From assembly GCF_010977555.1 (NCBI RefSeq), contig NZ_CP048815.1, positions 4,394,501 to 4,458,500 on the forward strand: a stretch of DNA of 64,000 bases, read 5' to 3'. The position numbers and the translations under genes were made by a program. Origin of the DNA: Caulobacter rhizosphaerae. GTDB taxonomy: Bacteria; Pseudomonadota; Alphaproteobacteria; Caulobacterales; Caulobacteraceae. Below the pieces are notes generated by a model, which did no database searches, had not been told where the DNA came from, and worked only from the letters and a program-made list of their open reading frames with translations. Shown one piece after another: positions 8,935-17,184 of the stretch; position 1 is the first letter of the stretch, and each line of letters starts with the position of its first letter.

Positions 8935-9402
8935 ATGCGACCGATCCTGATCGGCGTCGGCGCCGTTCTGGTCCTGTCGGGCGCGCCCGCGGCCGCCCTG
9001 GCCGGAGAAGCCCCAGTCAAGACCGTGGCCAAGCTCGACGCCAAGGACCCGAAGTACGACACCGAGGCTTGCAAGGCCCTGCGCGCCAAGGCGATCGACT
9101 ACGAAGAGCCCGGCCTGGTGAAGAAGGCGTTGAAGGTGGGCGGCAACGCCGTCGTGCCGCTGGCCGGCACCGTGGCCTCGGCGGCCCTGGGCATGAAGCA
9201 GGACAGCAAGGCGGAAAAGCTGAGCAAGCAGGTGGCCGCCGCCTGCGTGTCCGATCCGCTCAACGAGGCGACGCCGCTGATCAACGCGCCGAAATCGGAG
9301 GCCAGTGCGGCCGTGGTCGCGGTCCAGGCGCCGGTGGCCGACGTCGTCACGGGCACGGCGGTGAACGCGGCGGCCACAGAAACGGTAGCCGTCACCCAGT
9401 AG
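8935..9402 (+). CDS. Hypothetical exported protein
   Basis: I do not recognise this 155-residue protein. It begins with a clear signal peptide (MRPILIGVGAVLVLSGAPAA, cleavage likely after AALAG, residues 18-23). The mature part has two cysteines (DTEACKAL and AAACVS) and a short glycine/alanine-rich hydrophobic stretch near residues 69-85 (GGNAVVPLAGTVASAALG). The C-terminus is low-complexity, rich in A, V and T. A good ribosome site (GGAAGGAG) lies just upstream of the ATG. It is convergent with the DUF3429 gene, with only 6 bases between the stops. Confidence 0.7.
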   Translation: MRPILIGVGAVLVLSGAPAAALAGEAPVKTVAKLDAKDPKYDTEACKALRAKAIDYEEPGLVKKALKVGGNAVVPLAGTVASAALGMKQDSKAEKLSKQVAAACVSDPLNEATPLINAPKSEASAAVVAVQAPVADVVTGTAVNAAATETVAVTQ

Positions 9403-9408
9403 GCGTTC

Positions 9409-9888
9409 CTACAGGTGGAGGGCCTGCTCCAGGGCGAAGGCCAGCGAGATGGCCGCGCCTGAGGTCAGCAGGGTGCGAAGGCGCGGGCGCCAGGCCGGCC
9501 CCTCGTGGTTGGTCACGTCCCACAGCCATTGGAGGATGAAGACCAGCAGAAAGCCGGAAAGCTGCCAGGCCGGCTCGAACTTCAGGCCGCCCAGCAACAG
9601 GCCAAAGCCGGCCAGGGGAAACAGCAGCGACAGGCCCAGGGTGATCCAGCGCGGGCGGGCGCGCTCGATCTCCAGGCCGCAGCGTATGCCCCCCAGGTAC
9701 GACATCATGGCCGTCGAATAGGCCAGCAGGCTGATCAGCGCCACCTGGCGCATGTCGATCGGGCCGTAGCAGAACAGCGCCGAGCAGACCACGAACGGAA
9801 CCAGGGTCGCCAGGCCGCAGACCCATACGGCCAGAGGAACCGGCACGCGATCCTGCGGATGATCGGCCGCTGCTGCTTCGAACGCCAT
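9409..9888 (-). CDS. DUF3429-type integral membrane protein
   Basis: A 159-residue protein with about five hydrophobic segments. The signature YSTAMMSYLGGIRCGLE (about residues 58-74) and the W/F-rich last half (LSGFLLVFILQWLWD) match the DUF3429 family of small inner membrane proteins, whose function is unknown. The frame stays open further upstream to 10032, but the ATG at 9888 is preceded by GAAGGAG on the minus strand at good distance, and the upstream residues (MDEHPRVLVHK...) are not membrane-like, so the shorter start is chosen. Confidence 0.75.
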   Translation of the reverse strand: MAFEAAAADHPQDRVPVPLAVWVCGLATLVPFVVCSALFCYGPIDMRQVALISLLAYSTAMMSYLGGIRCGLEIERARPRWITLGLSLLFPLAGFGLLLGGLKFEPAWQLSGFLLVFILQWLWDVTNHEGPAWRPRLRTLLTSGAAISLAFALEQALHL

Positions 9889-10078
9889 GCCTACTCCTTC
9901 GGGCGTGAATGCCGACGCACGCCCTTCCCCCCGGAAGGGACCGACTATTACCGAGGTCTGCCCATAGGTCCACGGACGATATTTGGCCACAGGACACAGC
10001 TTGTGGACGAGCACCCTGGGATGCTCGTCCAAAAAGGTTTCGGAAATCCAGCTTCAGGGGCGAAACAGGCCGTCGGGA

Positions 10079-13000
10079 TCAGCGGGCCCAGGTCGACAGG
10101 CGGCTCAGGGTATCGCCGTCCAGCGCGCCGGAAGGCTGCAGGTTCTGGTCGCGCTGGTAGGCGGCGATGGCCATCTGCAGGGCCGGCGAGGTCACGCCGT
10201 CCTGCGGACCCTGGTAGTAGCCCAGCTTGGACAGGGCGCGCTGGGCGGTGGCCAGGCCCGCGCTGGGCGCGGCGGCCGAGGCGACCGCTTGCACGGGGGC
10301 GGCGGCTTGCGAGCGGAAGCCGCTGGCCGAACGCTCGGCGATCCGCTGGCCCTCGGCGGTCAGTTGGGCGCGCAGGGCGGCGGCCCGGGCGCGGGAAGCC
10401 GTGTCGCCCGACCGCGCGGCAATCAGGTACCACTTGTAGGCCTCGGTGGGGTTCTGGCTGACGCCCCAGCCGCCTTCATAGAGCTGGGCCAGGTTGAACT
10501 GGCTGTCGACCAGGCCCAGGTCCGACGCCTTGCGGAACCAGCTGGCGGCCTTGGTCGAGTTCCGCTCGCCGCCTTCGCCCTTGTAGTAGTAGAGGGCCAG
10601 ATTGTGCATGGCGCGAGGTTCGCCGGCCGTGGCGGCGCGCTCGGTCCAGCGGCGGGCCTCGACCAGGTCCTTCTTCACCCCGCCCTCGCCGACCTCGTAC
10701 ATCTTGGCTAGGTAGAACTGGGCGCGCGGCAGGCCCAGATTGGCGGCCTTGCGCAGGCTGTCCAGGCCGGTGCGGTCCTTGGCCTCGATGCGGCGCACGC
10801 CGTCATCATAGAGGGCCTGGGCGTTCTCGCCGGGCGGCGTGGCCGCGACCAGCGCGCCTTCGGTCGAGATCGTGGTCGCCTCGACGGGAGCCTGGGAGGT
10901 CAGCGCCACTGCGGCGCGGGCGCCGGTCGGGCTGGTGTCGGCCTCGGCGGCGCGGATCTCGCCGGTCGTCCTGTTCGACAGCCCCTGGGCCACGCGCTCA
11001 GGCAGCGCGCCCGAACCATGGGCCGAGCTCATGATATAGCCGGCCGCCCCCACGCCCATGAAGGCGGCGGTGGCCGAGACCATCAAGGCGGTCTTTACCG
11101 CGCCCTTCTTGGCCTTCTTTTCCGATTTCTTGGCGCCGAAGCCGGCGAACAGCGAGGTTCCGGTCTTCTTCGCCTTGTCCTTGCCCTTGGCGTCGCCAGA
11201 GAGGGCGGCCTGCCGGGCGGCGGCGCGGGCCTGCTCGATCACCTCGCGGGTCGACAGCGGACGCGACGGCGCGACCGGCTCCTCCGGCGCGGCGAAGTCG
11301 GAGTTCGCGAACTCGGGGGCCGAGAAGTCGGGGGCCGAGAAGTCGCCGTCATCATCGGCCGTCGGCTCGAACGCCGTTTCTGGCTCCAGCGTCGAAACGA
11401 AGCCGTCGGCGGCCTCGAAATCCTCGTCGCCGAACTCCAGCGCCGGCGGTTCGCTGGCCGGGAAGGCCGGCGCTTCGAACACAGGGACGTCGAAGACGAC
11501 CGGCGCGGCGGTGCGAGCGGGCGTCGAGACTGGGGCGTGCGGCGGGATGAAGGGCGCCGGCTGGTGGAAGACGTCTTCGGGAACGGCCTCGCCGCCAAAC
11601 GAGAAACGCTCGCCGTCGTCGAACGGCGACGGGGCCGGGCGCGCGGGCGGCGGGGCCGGGACGGCGACGACCTGTTCGGCGGCGCGGCGCTGGGCCTCGG
11701 CCAGCTTGGTGTCGATCTTCTCGCGCGCTTCCTCCAGCAGGCGAGCGGTGCGCTCCTCGCTCTGGCGGATGCGGTCGACCAGTTCCTGCGAGGTGCGTTC
11801 GTGACGCTGGTTCAGGCGATCGGTGACGCGGGTCACCTGGTCGCCGACGTCGTCGATGGCCAGGGCGTTGCGGCGTTCGGCGTTGCTGATCCGCTCGGCC
11901 AGTTTCTCGGTGATCCGGGCGATCTCGGCGCCCAGCTTCTCCAGCGCCTGGGCCTGGACGCTGTCGGCGCGGTTCAGCTTCTGGTCGATGCTGGCGGCGA
12001 CCTGCTCGATGGCGGCGGTGTTGCGGGCTTCCGAGGTCTGGACGCGGCGGTTCAGGGCGTCGGCCATGCCGACCACCTCGCGGCCCATGCGCTCGATGGC
12101 CTGGGCCGAGCGTTGCTCGGCGGCCTGCACGTGGGCGGTCATCTCGCCCAGCTTGCGCTCCATGCGGTCGAAGCGGCCGTCGGCGGATTCGCGCAGCTTG
12201 GCGGCCATTTCCAGCCGAGCGGCTTCCATGCGCTGCGTCAGGCTGCCGGCCAGGTCGTCGAGACGCTTCTGGACGCCCTCGCCCGGGTTGCTGCTCTCGA
12301 CGGTCCGCAGACGGCCGTCCAGGGCGCTGAACGAGGTGTTGAGGGCCTGCAGGGCCTCGGACGTGCGGGCCTCGGCGGCTTCCAGGCGCTGGCCCAGGCG
12401 GGCCACGACCTCTTCGACCAGGGCCGAGGGATCGCCGACGCCGGCACCGGCCTGGGCGTCCAGGCGCTGTTCCAGCTGGGCGATCGTCTCGCGGGTGCGG
12501 GCCTCGCCTTCATAGAGGTGGCCGGCGACCTTGCCCAAGGCGCCTTCCAGCGCCCGGAGCGCTTCGGCCGAGCGCGGGCCGGCCGCTTCGGCCTCGATGC
12601 GGCGCAGCCGTTCGGCGGCGCGGGTCTGCTCGGACTTGATCTCGTCGGCCACGCCCTCGAAGCGGGCGGCCACGGCGACCTGCTCGCGCTCGGCGGCGAC
12701 CAGACGCTGCAGCGCGCCGCGCACGGACTCGTCGATGCCGGAAATGGCCTGGGCCGAACGCTTCTCGGCCGCCTCGATGCGGTCGGTCAGGCGATCCAGG
12801 GCCACGGCCACCCGGCCGACCTCGTCGGCGGGATGCTCGCGGGCTTCGATGCGCGAGGGCGCGCCGCCGCGGGCGGTCTCGTAATAGGAAGGATTGGCGC
12901 GGTCGTTGTTGACGGCCAGGGAGGGGCGGCTAGGCTCGCCGAACGCCTCGAGCGACGCGGCGTCGAAGCCCTCGCCCTCGATGATCATGCGATTGAGCCA

Positions 13001-13099
13001 TTCGCCCAGGGTCATGCCGGAGCGACGCGCGAGGTCCTTAGCGACCTCCCGTGCCTTGGGGTCTATCCCCTTAACGCTCCATGGCGCCGCGGCCGTCAT
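10079..13099 (-). CDS. podJ: Cell polarity factor PodJ
   Basis: A 1006-residue bitopic scaffold. Residues 1-60 form the conserved N-terminal segment (APWSVKGIDPKAREVAKDLA). About 90-475 is long coiled coil rich in A, E, R and Q. An acidic/proline-rich stretch follows (about 500-640), then a lysine-rich stop and one membrane span (about 670-692, TALMVSATAAFMGVGAAGYI). The periplasmic part has Sel1-like repeats (about 755-900) and a C-terminal peptidoglycan-binding domain (about 945-1006, LGYYQGPQDG). This order matches Caulobacter PodJ (long form PodJL, 974 residues), which organises the flagellar/new pole for pili, holdfast and PleC localisation and is trimmed by PerP and MmpA. The upstream region carries GANTC and DnaA-like sites. 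Confidence 0.93.
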   Translation of the reverse strand: MTAAAPWSVKGIDPKAREVAKDLARRSGMTLGEWLNRMIIEGEGFDAASLEAFGEPSRPSLAVNNDRANPSYYETARGGAPSRIEAREHPADEVGRVAVALDRLTDRIEAAEKRSAQAISGIDESVRGALQRLVAAEREQVAVAARFEGVADEIKSEQTRAAERLRRIEAEAAGPRSAEALRALEGALGKVAGHLYEGEARTRETIAQLEQRLDAQAGAGVGDPSALVEEVVARLGQRLEAAEARTSEALQALNTSFSALDGRLRTVESSNPGEGVQKRLDDLAGSLTQRMEAARLEMAAKLRESADGRFDRMERKLGEMTAHVQAAEQRSAQAIERMGREVVGMADALNRRVQTSEARNTAAIEQVAASIDQKLNRADSVQAQALEKLGAEIARITEKLAERISNAERRNALAIDDVGDQVTRVTDRLNQRHERTSQELVDRIRQSEERTARLLEEAREKIDTKLAEAQRRAAEQVVAVPAPPPARPAPSPFDDGERFSFGGEAVPEDVFHQPAPFIPPHAPVSTPARTAAPVVFDVPVFEAPAFPASEPPALEFGDEDFEAADGFVSTLEPETAFEPTADDDGDFSAPDFSAPEFANSDFAAPEEPVAPSRPLSTREVIEQARAAARQAALSGDAKGKDKAKKTGTSLFAGFGAKKSEKKAKKGAVKTALMVSATAAFMGVGAAGYIMSSAHGSGALPERVAQGLSNRTTGEIRAAEADTSPTGARAAVALTSQAPVEATTISTEGALVAATPPGENAQALYDDGVRRIEAKDRTGLDSLRKAANLGLPRAQFYLAKMYEVGEGGVKKDLVEARRWTERAATAGEPRAMHNLALYYYKGEGGERNSTKAASWFRKASDLGLVDSQFNLAQLYEGGWGVSQNPTEAYKWYLIAARSGDTASRARAAALRAQLTAEGQRIAERSASGFRSQAAAPVQAVASAAAPSAGLATAQRALSKLGYYQGPQDGVTSPALQMAIAAYQRDQNLQPSGALDGDTLSRLSTWAR

Positions 13100-13312
13100 G
13101 CGAATCGTTCCCTCTGCACCTGGGAACCAACGCTAGTCACCGATTCCTAGCGTGTAAACGCGACCAAAACCGCTACATATAGCAATGGTCAAGATTAACT
13201 GTGGATGGTTAACAGGCGCACCTTCCTAACGTGTGTACCTAAGATTCGGCTCCTTGTGGTTAATGAACGTTAACTATTTGCACGGCCGATTGTCGCAGGC
13301 CATGAGAGGCGC
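13100..13312. promoter_or_regulatory. Divergent control region of podJ with candidate CcrM, DnaA and CtrA sites
   Basis: This 213-base space between podJ (minus) and a small membrane protein gene (plus) is visibly richer in A and T than its surroundings. It contains two GANTC methylation sites (GATTC at 13142-13146 and 13243-13247), a 7-of-9 match to the DnaA box complement (TGTGGATGG, 13200-13208) and a TTAA-N6-TTAAC motif (13260-13274), one base short of the CtrA spacing TTAA-N7-TTAA. In C. crescentus podJ is cell-cycle regulated, with DnaA and GcrA/CcrM input described. The individual sites here are inferred by eye. Confidence 0.5.
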
Positions 13313-13525
13313 ATGGACCTCCCGACGACCCTCGCCATCGCTGTGGCCGCCCTGCTGTTCGCCGTCTTCTGCGGCTGGCGCGGCGCGCGTCCGATCAATG
13401 TTCTAAAGGGTCCGCGCATGGTGCCGTGGCGGCCGTTGATGGTGGCCGGCGCCGTCGTGGCCCTGCTGATGGCGGCCCATATCCTCAACCTGCTGGGGAT
13501 GAAGACGGGCGACCCGCGCTACTAG
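13313..13525 (+). CDS. Small two-span membrane protein
   Basis: This 70-residue product has two hydrophobic segments (residues 3-23 and about 42-62) with a short basic loop containing GARPINVLKGPRMVPWRP. This looks like a genuine two-span inner membrane protein. The ATG is preceded by GAGAGGC. 'NxLKGPRMVPWR' resembles a motif seen in short, uncharacterised alphaproteobacterial membrane proteins, but I cannot name a family with confidence. Its last 41 bases overlap the 3' end of the convergent MprF-like gene. Confidence 0.65.
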   Translation: MDLPTTLAIAVAALLFAVFCGWRGARPINVLKGPRMVPWRPLMVAGAVVALLMAAHILNLLGMKTGDPRY

Positions 13526-15158
13526 GTCGCGGCCTTTTGGTCAGGCCGGAGACGCCGCCGGACGACAGCAGGCCGATATCGGCAAGCAGAAAGGGGATCG
13601 CCCACTTGTGAGGCGCGGCAATGTAGCGCGGCTGCCAGACCGGATCGTACTTGTCCTTGTAGCGGCGAACGCCCTGGAAATTGTAGATTTCCTCGCCGCG
13701 CTCGTAGAGCAGGCGGCCCACGCGCGACATGATCGGCGCCAGCGGACGGTCTTCCAGACCGGCCAGCGGCGCGACGCCGAACTCGAACGCCTGGTAGCCC
13801 TGCTCCTTGCCCCAGCCCAGCAACTCGACGAACAGGTAGTCCATGACGTTCTTGGGCGCGTCATCGGAATAGCGCATCAGGTCCATCGAGAACGAGACCT
13901 TGTTGGCCGTGGTCCACAGGGTGGCGAAGGCCACGATCCGGTCCTCGACCCGCACCAGGGCCACCGGGAACTCGGCCACGTAGCGCTCGTCGAAGCCGCC
14001 CATCGAAAAGCTCTTCTCGCCGCCGGCGTGGTGGGCCAGCCAGGCGTCGGAGATCGCCTTCAACTGCGGCATGACCGTGTGGACCTGGTCGGCTGGCAGA
14101 ACCTCGAAGGCCGCCCCGCCCTCCCCGGCCTTGCGCCAGTTGCGGCGCAGGACCTCACGGCGGCGGCCGGCGAGGGAGAACGCCTCCAGCGGCACGGCGG
14201 CGCTTTCACCCGTCTTCTGGATGGCCAGGCCCAGGTCGACGCTGTCGGGCAGGTCGGCAGGGCCCAGGGCGTAGAAGCCGGCGCGGGCGGCGTGGGCGTC
14301 GGCCAGCTCGCGGAACCGCCAGAACAGCTCCATGCGCTCGTCGTCGCGCCCGACCGGCGGCCCCATGGCGATCCACGAGCGGCCGCGCACGCCGAACATC
14401 AGGAAACTCTCGCCGGAGGCCGAGAACAGGAAGCGCTTGTCGCCCAGCAGGGCCAGGTTCGACGGCGGCTCGGCGTTCTCGGCCTTGGCCAGGATGGCGC
14501 GGACCCGGTCGAACTCCGGGTCGGTGTCGTCGACCACCGGCGGCGTGGCCGGGGTGGCGATCAGCCGCCAGACGCCGATGGCCATCAGCACGATGGCGGC
14601 GGCGGCCGACGAGCGGATGGCGCGGGCCACTTCCCGGTCGCCGATCGTCTTCATCACCGACTGGTCGGCATATTCGGTGTGGGCGAAGGTCCACCAGCCG
14701 CACAGCGCCACCCCGACCAGGGCCGCGGCGGCCGACAGCAGCCAGCCGGGCGTGATCTCCATCCGCGACAGGGCCGCCTTGCGGGGAAAGGCCTCGTGGA
14801 ACGGCAACATGGCCAGCATGATGGCCGTCAGGATGACCGTCTCTTCCCAGTTCAGCCCCTTGAACAGCGCCAGGATCGCCCCGCCGGCCAGGGTGAACAG
14901 CGCCGCCCACCAGGCCGCGTCCAGGCGCGCGCGCAGGCCGAAGGCCAGCAGGACCAGCATCAAGCCCAGGATCGAGGAGACGAAGTGGCTGACCTCGATC
15001 AGCGGCCCCGGGGCCACCGCCACCCAGATCGCGAAGCGGGTCGGCTCGGACGGGGTCGCGCCCGAGGCCAGCAGCAGGATCCCGGCGCAGGCCGCCAGGA
15101 TGGCCGACAGCGTCGGCGCGACGGCGAGGAAGGCAGGCCTCAGTTGCGGCGCGGACAT
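13485..15158 (-). CDS. MprF-like phosphatidylglycerol lysyltransferase domain protein (DUF2156)
   Basis: A 557-residue protein. About six hydrophobic segments (residues 10-220) are followed by a soluble GNAT-like domain with the DUF2156/MprF C-terminal pattern: FLMFGVRGRSWIAMGPPVG, then SFSMDLMRYSDDAPKNVMDYL and FEFGVAPLAGL. MprF-type enzymes transfer an amino acid from aminoacyl-tRNA to phosphatidylglycerol, lowering surface charge. This version has fewer membrane spans than full-length MprF (about 840 residues with 14 spans), so flippase activity is not expected. The substrate amino acid is not readable. The 3' end overlaps the convergent small gene. Confidence 0.8.
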   Translation of the reverse strand: MSAPQLRPAFLAVAPTLSAILAACAGILLLASGATPSEPTRFAIWVAVAPGPLIEVSHFVSSILGLMLVLLAFGLRARLDAAWWAALFTLAGGAILALFKGLNWEETVILTAIMLAMLPFHEAFPRKAALSRMEITPGWLLSAAAALVGVALCGWWTFAHTEYADQSVMKTIGDREVARAIRSSAAAAIVLMAIGVWRLIATPATPPVVDDTDPEFDRVRAILAKAENAEPPSNLALLGDKRFLFSASGESFLMFGVRGRSWIAMGPPVGRDDERMELFWRFRELADAHAARAGFYALGPADLPDSVDLGLAIQKTGESAAVPLEAFSLAGRRREVLRRNWRKAGEGGAAFEVLPADQVHTVMPQLKAISDAWLAHHAGGEKSFSMGGFDERYVAEFPVALVRVEDRIVAFATLWTTANKVSFSMDLMRYSDDAPKNVMDYLFVELLGWGKEQGYQAFEFGVAPLAGLEDRPLAPIMSRVGRLLYERGEEIYNFQGVRRYKDKYDPVWQPRYIAAPHKWAIPFLLADIGLLSSGGVSGLTKRPRPSSAGRPSSSPAG

Positions 15159-15350
15159 CTAGACCCCTGATCGGCGAATCCCGGCGGGACACGTCATCGC
15201 GATCCTCTATAGCGCGGCTTGTCCCCAGCGGGCGCCCGTCGCGTGACGAACGATCGTTTGAATCAGCTTGCCCCCGCCGTTCCATGGCGTAGTCTGCCGC
15301 CCGACGACGCCCATAAGCGTCGCGAAACGATGCGGGTAGGGAGAACAGCC

Positions 15351-16559
15351 ATGGCGGATTTCGGCGGCGGCGGCGATCTGGAGGCTTTCCGGGCCGACAC
15401 GCGGGCCTGGCTGGAGACCAACTACCCACCATCGCTGAACGCGCCGATGAGCGAGGACGACGCGCCCTGGGGCGGCAAGCGGTTCCAATGGAAGAACCCG
15501 GACGCCAAGCTGTGGCTGGACCGCATGGCCGAGCGCGGCTGGACCGCGCCGATGTGGCCCAAGCAATATGGCGGCGGCGGCCTGTCCAAGGCCGAGAACA
15601 AGGTGCTGGAGCAGGAGCTGCGTCGCCTGAAGGCTCGTCCGGCCCTGATGAGCTTCGGCGTCTGGATGCTGGGTCCGGTGCTGCTGGAATACGCCACCGA
15701 GGAACAGAAGCAGCGCTTCCTGCCGCAGATCGTGCGCGGCGAAACCCGCTGGTGCCAGGGCTACAGCGAGCCGGGCGCGGGCTCGGACCTGGCCAGCCTG
15801 CAGACCAAGTGCGAGGACAGGGGCGACCACTGGCTGATCAACGGCCAGAAGGTGTGGACCAGCTACGCCGACCAGGCCGACTGGATCTTCTGCCTGGTGC
15901 GCACCGACACCACCAAGAAGCACGAGGGCATCTCGTTCGTGCTGTTCGACATGGCCTCGCCCGGCGTCGAGGCTCGGCCGATCAAGCTGATCAGCGGCTC
16001 CTCGCCGTTCTGCGAGACCTTCTTCGACAATGTGAAGGTCCCCAAGGACCAGCTGGTCGGCAAGGTCAACGGCGGCTGGGACATCGCCAAGCGCCTGCTC
16101 CAGTACGAGCGCCAGAACATCTCGGCCTCGGGCTTCGGCGGTGGCGGCGGGCTGGACCTGGTGGAGGCGGCCAAGACGGAGGTCGGCGTCGACGCGTCCG
16201 GCAAGCTGGCCGACGGCGACCTGCGGGCCCGCATCGCCCACCACCGCATGGACGCCCACGCCTTCATGCTGACCGTGCGCCGGGCGGAAGCCGAGTCCAA
16301 ACAAGGCTCGGGCCCCAGCGCCGCCGTCTCGATCATCAAGTACGCCGCCGCCAAGATGAACCAGGAGCGCACCGAGCTGCTGGTCGAGACCCTGGGCCTG
16401 CAGGGCCTGGGTTGGGAGGGCGAAGGCTTCACCAGGGACGAGCTGGCCGCGCCGCGCGCCATGCTGCGCGCCAAGGGCAACTCGATCGAGGGCGGCACCA
16501 GCGAGGTCAATCTCAACGTCGTCGCCAAGCGGGTGCTAGGCTTGCTGGATCACCAGTAA
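15351..16559 (+). CDS. Acyl-CoA dehydrogenase (subunit carrying the catalytic-Glu motif)
   Basis: A 402-residue FAD enzyme introducing an alpha-beta double bond in an acyl-CoA. Visible family motifs are WCQGYSEPGAGSDLASL (about residues 133-149), the INGQKVWTSYA strand after it, and IEGGTSEVN near the C-terminus, where the glutamate sits at the place of the catalytic base in the YEGT motif of MCAD. The usual Q-x-x-GG-x-G motif that contacts FAD of the neighbouring subunit is degenerate here (LGLQGLGWEGEGF). The ATG at 15351 has GTAGGGAG upstream. It heads a three-gene operon with 16575 and 17185. Confidence 0.88.
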   Translation: MADFGGGGDLEAFRADTRAWLETNYPPSLNAPMSEDDAPWGGKRFQWKNPDAKLWLDRMAERGWTAPMWPKQYGGGGLSKAENKVLEQELRRLKARPALMSFGVWMLGPVLLEYATEEQKQRFLPQIVRGETRWCQGYSEPGAGSDLASLQTKCEDRGDHWLINGQKVWTSYADQADWIFCLVRTDTTKKHEGISFVLFDMASPGVEARPIKLISGSSPFCETFFDNVKVPKDQLVGKVNGGWDIAKRLLQYERQNISASGFGGGGGLDLVEAAKTEVGVDASGKLADGDLRARIAHHRMDAHAFMLTVRRAEAESKQGSGPSAAVSIIKYAAAKMNQERTELLVETLGLQGLGWEGEGFTRDELAAPRAMLRAKGNSIEGGTSEVNLNVVAKRVLGLLDHQ

Positions 16560-16574
16560 GGGCGCCGAGGAACC

Positions 16575-17183
16575 ATGATCGAGTTCTGGTACGAGTTCGG
16601 CTCCACCTACTATCCCGCCGCCATGCGCGTCGAGCGCCTGGCGCAGTCGGCTGGCGTGACCGTGGCGTGGCGTCCCTTCCTGCTGGGGCCGCTGTTCCAC
16701 GAGCAGCAGGGACTGAACGACAGCCCGTTCAACGCCTTCCCGGTCAAGGGCGACTACATGTGGCGCGACCTGCAGCGGGTCTGCGACCTGGAAGGCCTGC
16801 CGCTGGTCCATCCCAGCCAGTTCCCGCGCAACGGGCTGCTGGCCGCCCGCGTGGCGATCTGCGGACTGGAGGACGGCTGGACCCCGGCCTTCAGCCGCGC
16901 CGTCTACCAGGCCAATTTCGTCGACGACCAGGACATCTCACAGGCCGAGGTGCTGGCCCCGCTGATCGCCTCGGTCGGCGCGGCGCCGGACGCGGTGCTG
17001 GCCGCCGCCGCGACCGATCCCGTCAAGAGCCGCCTGAAGGCGCACGTCCGCCAGGCGCAGGAGCGCGGCCTGTTCGGCGCGCCCAGCTTCGTCACCGCCG
17101 ACGGCGAGCTCTTCTGGGGCAACGACCGTCTTGAGCAGGCCCTCGACTGGGCCGTCCGCCACCAAACTCTGGAGCAAGCCTGA
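16575..17183 (+). CDS. DsbA-fold 2-hydroxychromene-2-carboxylate isomerase-like protein
   Basis: A 202-residue thioredoxin-fold protein of the DSBA/HCCA isomerase family (related to kappa-class GST). The N-terminal active segment is FWYEFGSTYYPAAMR, with serine and no CXXC, as in HCCA isomerases rather than in disulfide oxidoreductases. The C-terminal FGAPSFVTADGELFWGNDRLEQAL is the family's cis-Pro/substrate loop. HCCA isomerases use glutathione as cofactor in aromatic degradation. It sits between two acyl-CoA dehydrogenase genes (15 bases after one, 1 base before the next), which points to a role in degrading a ring or side chain through CoA esters. Confidence 0.82.
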   Translation: MIEFWYEFGSTYYPAAMRVERLAQSAGVTVAWRPFLLGPLFHEQQGLNDSPFNAFPVKGDYMWRDLQRVCDLEGLPLVHPSQFPRNGLLAARVAICGLEDGWTPAFSRAVYQANFVDDQDISQAEVLAPLIASVGAAPDAVLAAAATDPVKSRLKAHVRQAQERGLFGAPSFVTADGELFWGNDRLEQALDWAVRHQTLEQA

Positions 17184-17184
17184 C

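Noticed and set aside
11018..13150. A 710-codon open frame on plus opposite podJ
   Set aside because: It is the antisense shadow of the coiled-coil coding region in high-GC DNA. Its product is glycine/alanine/arginine-rich with no domain, while the minus-strand product is a clear PodJ.
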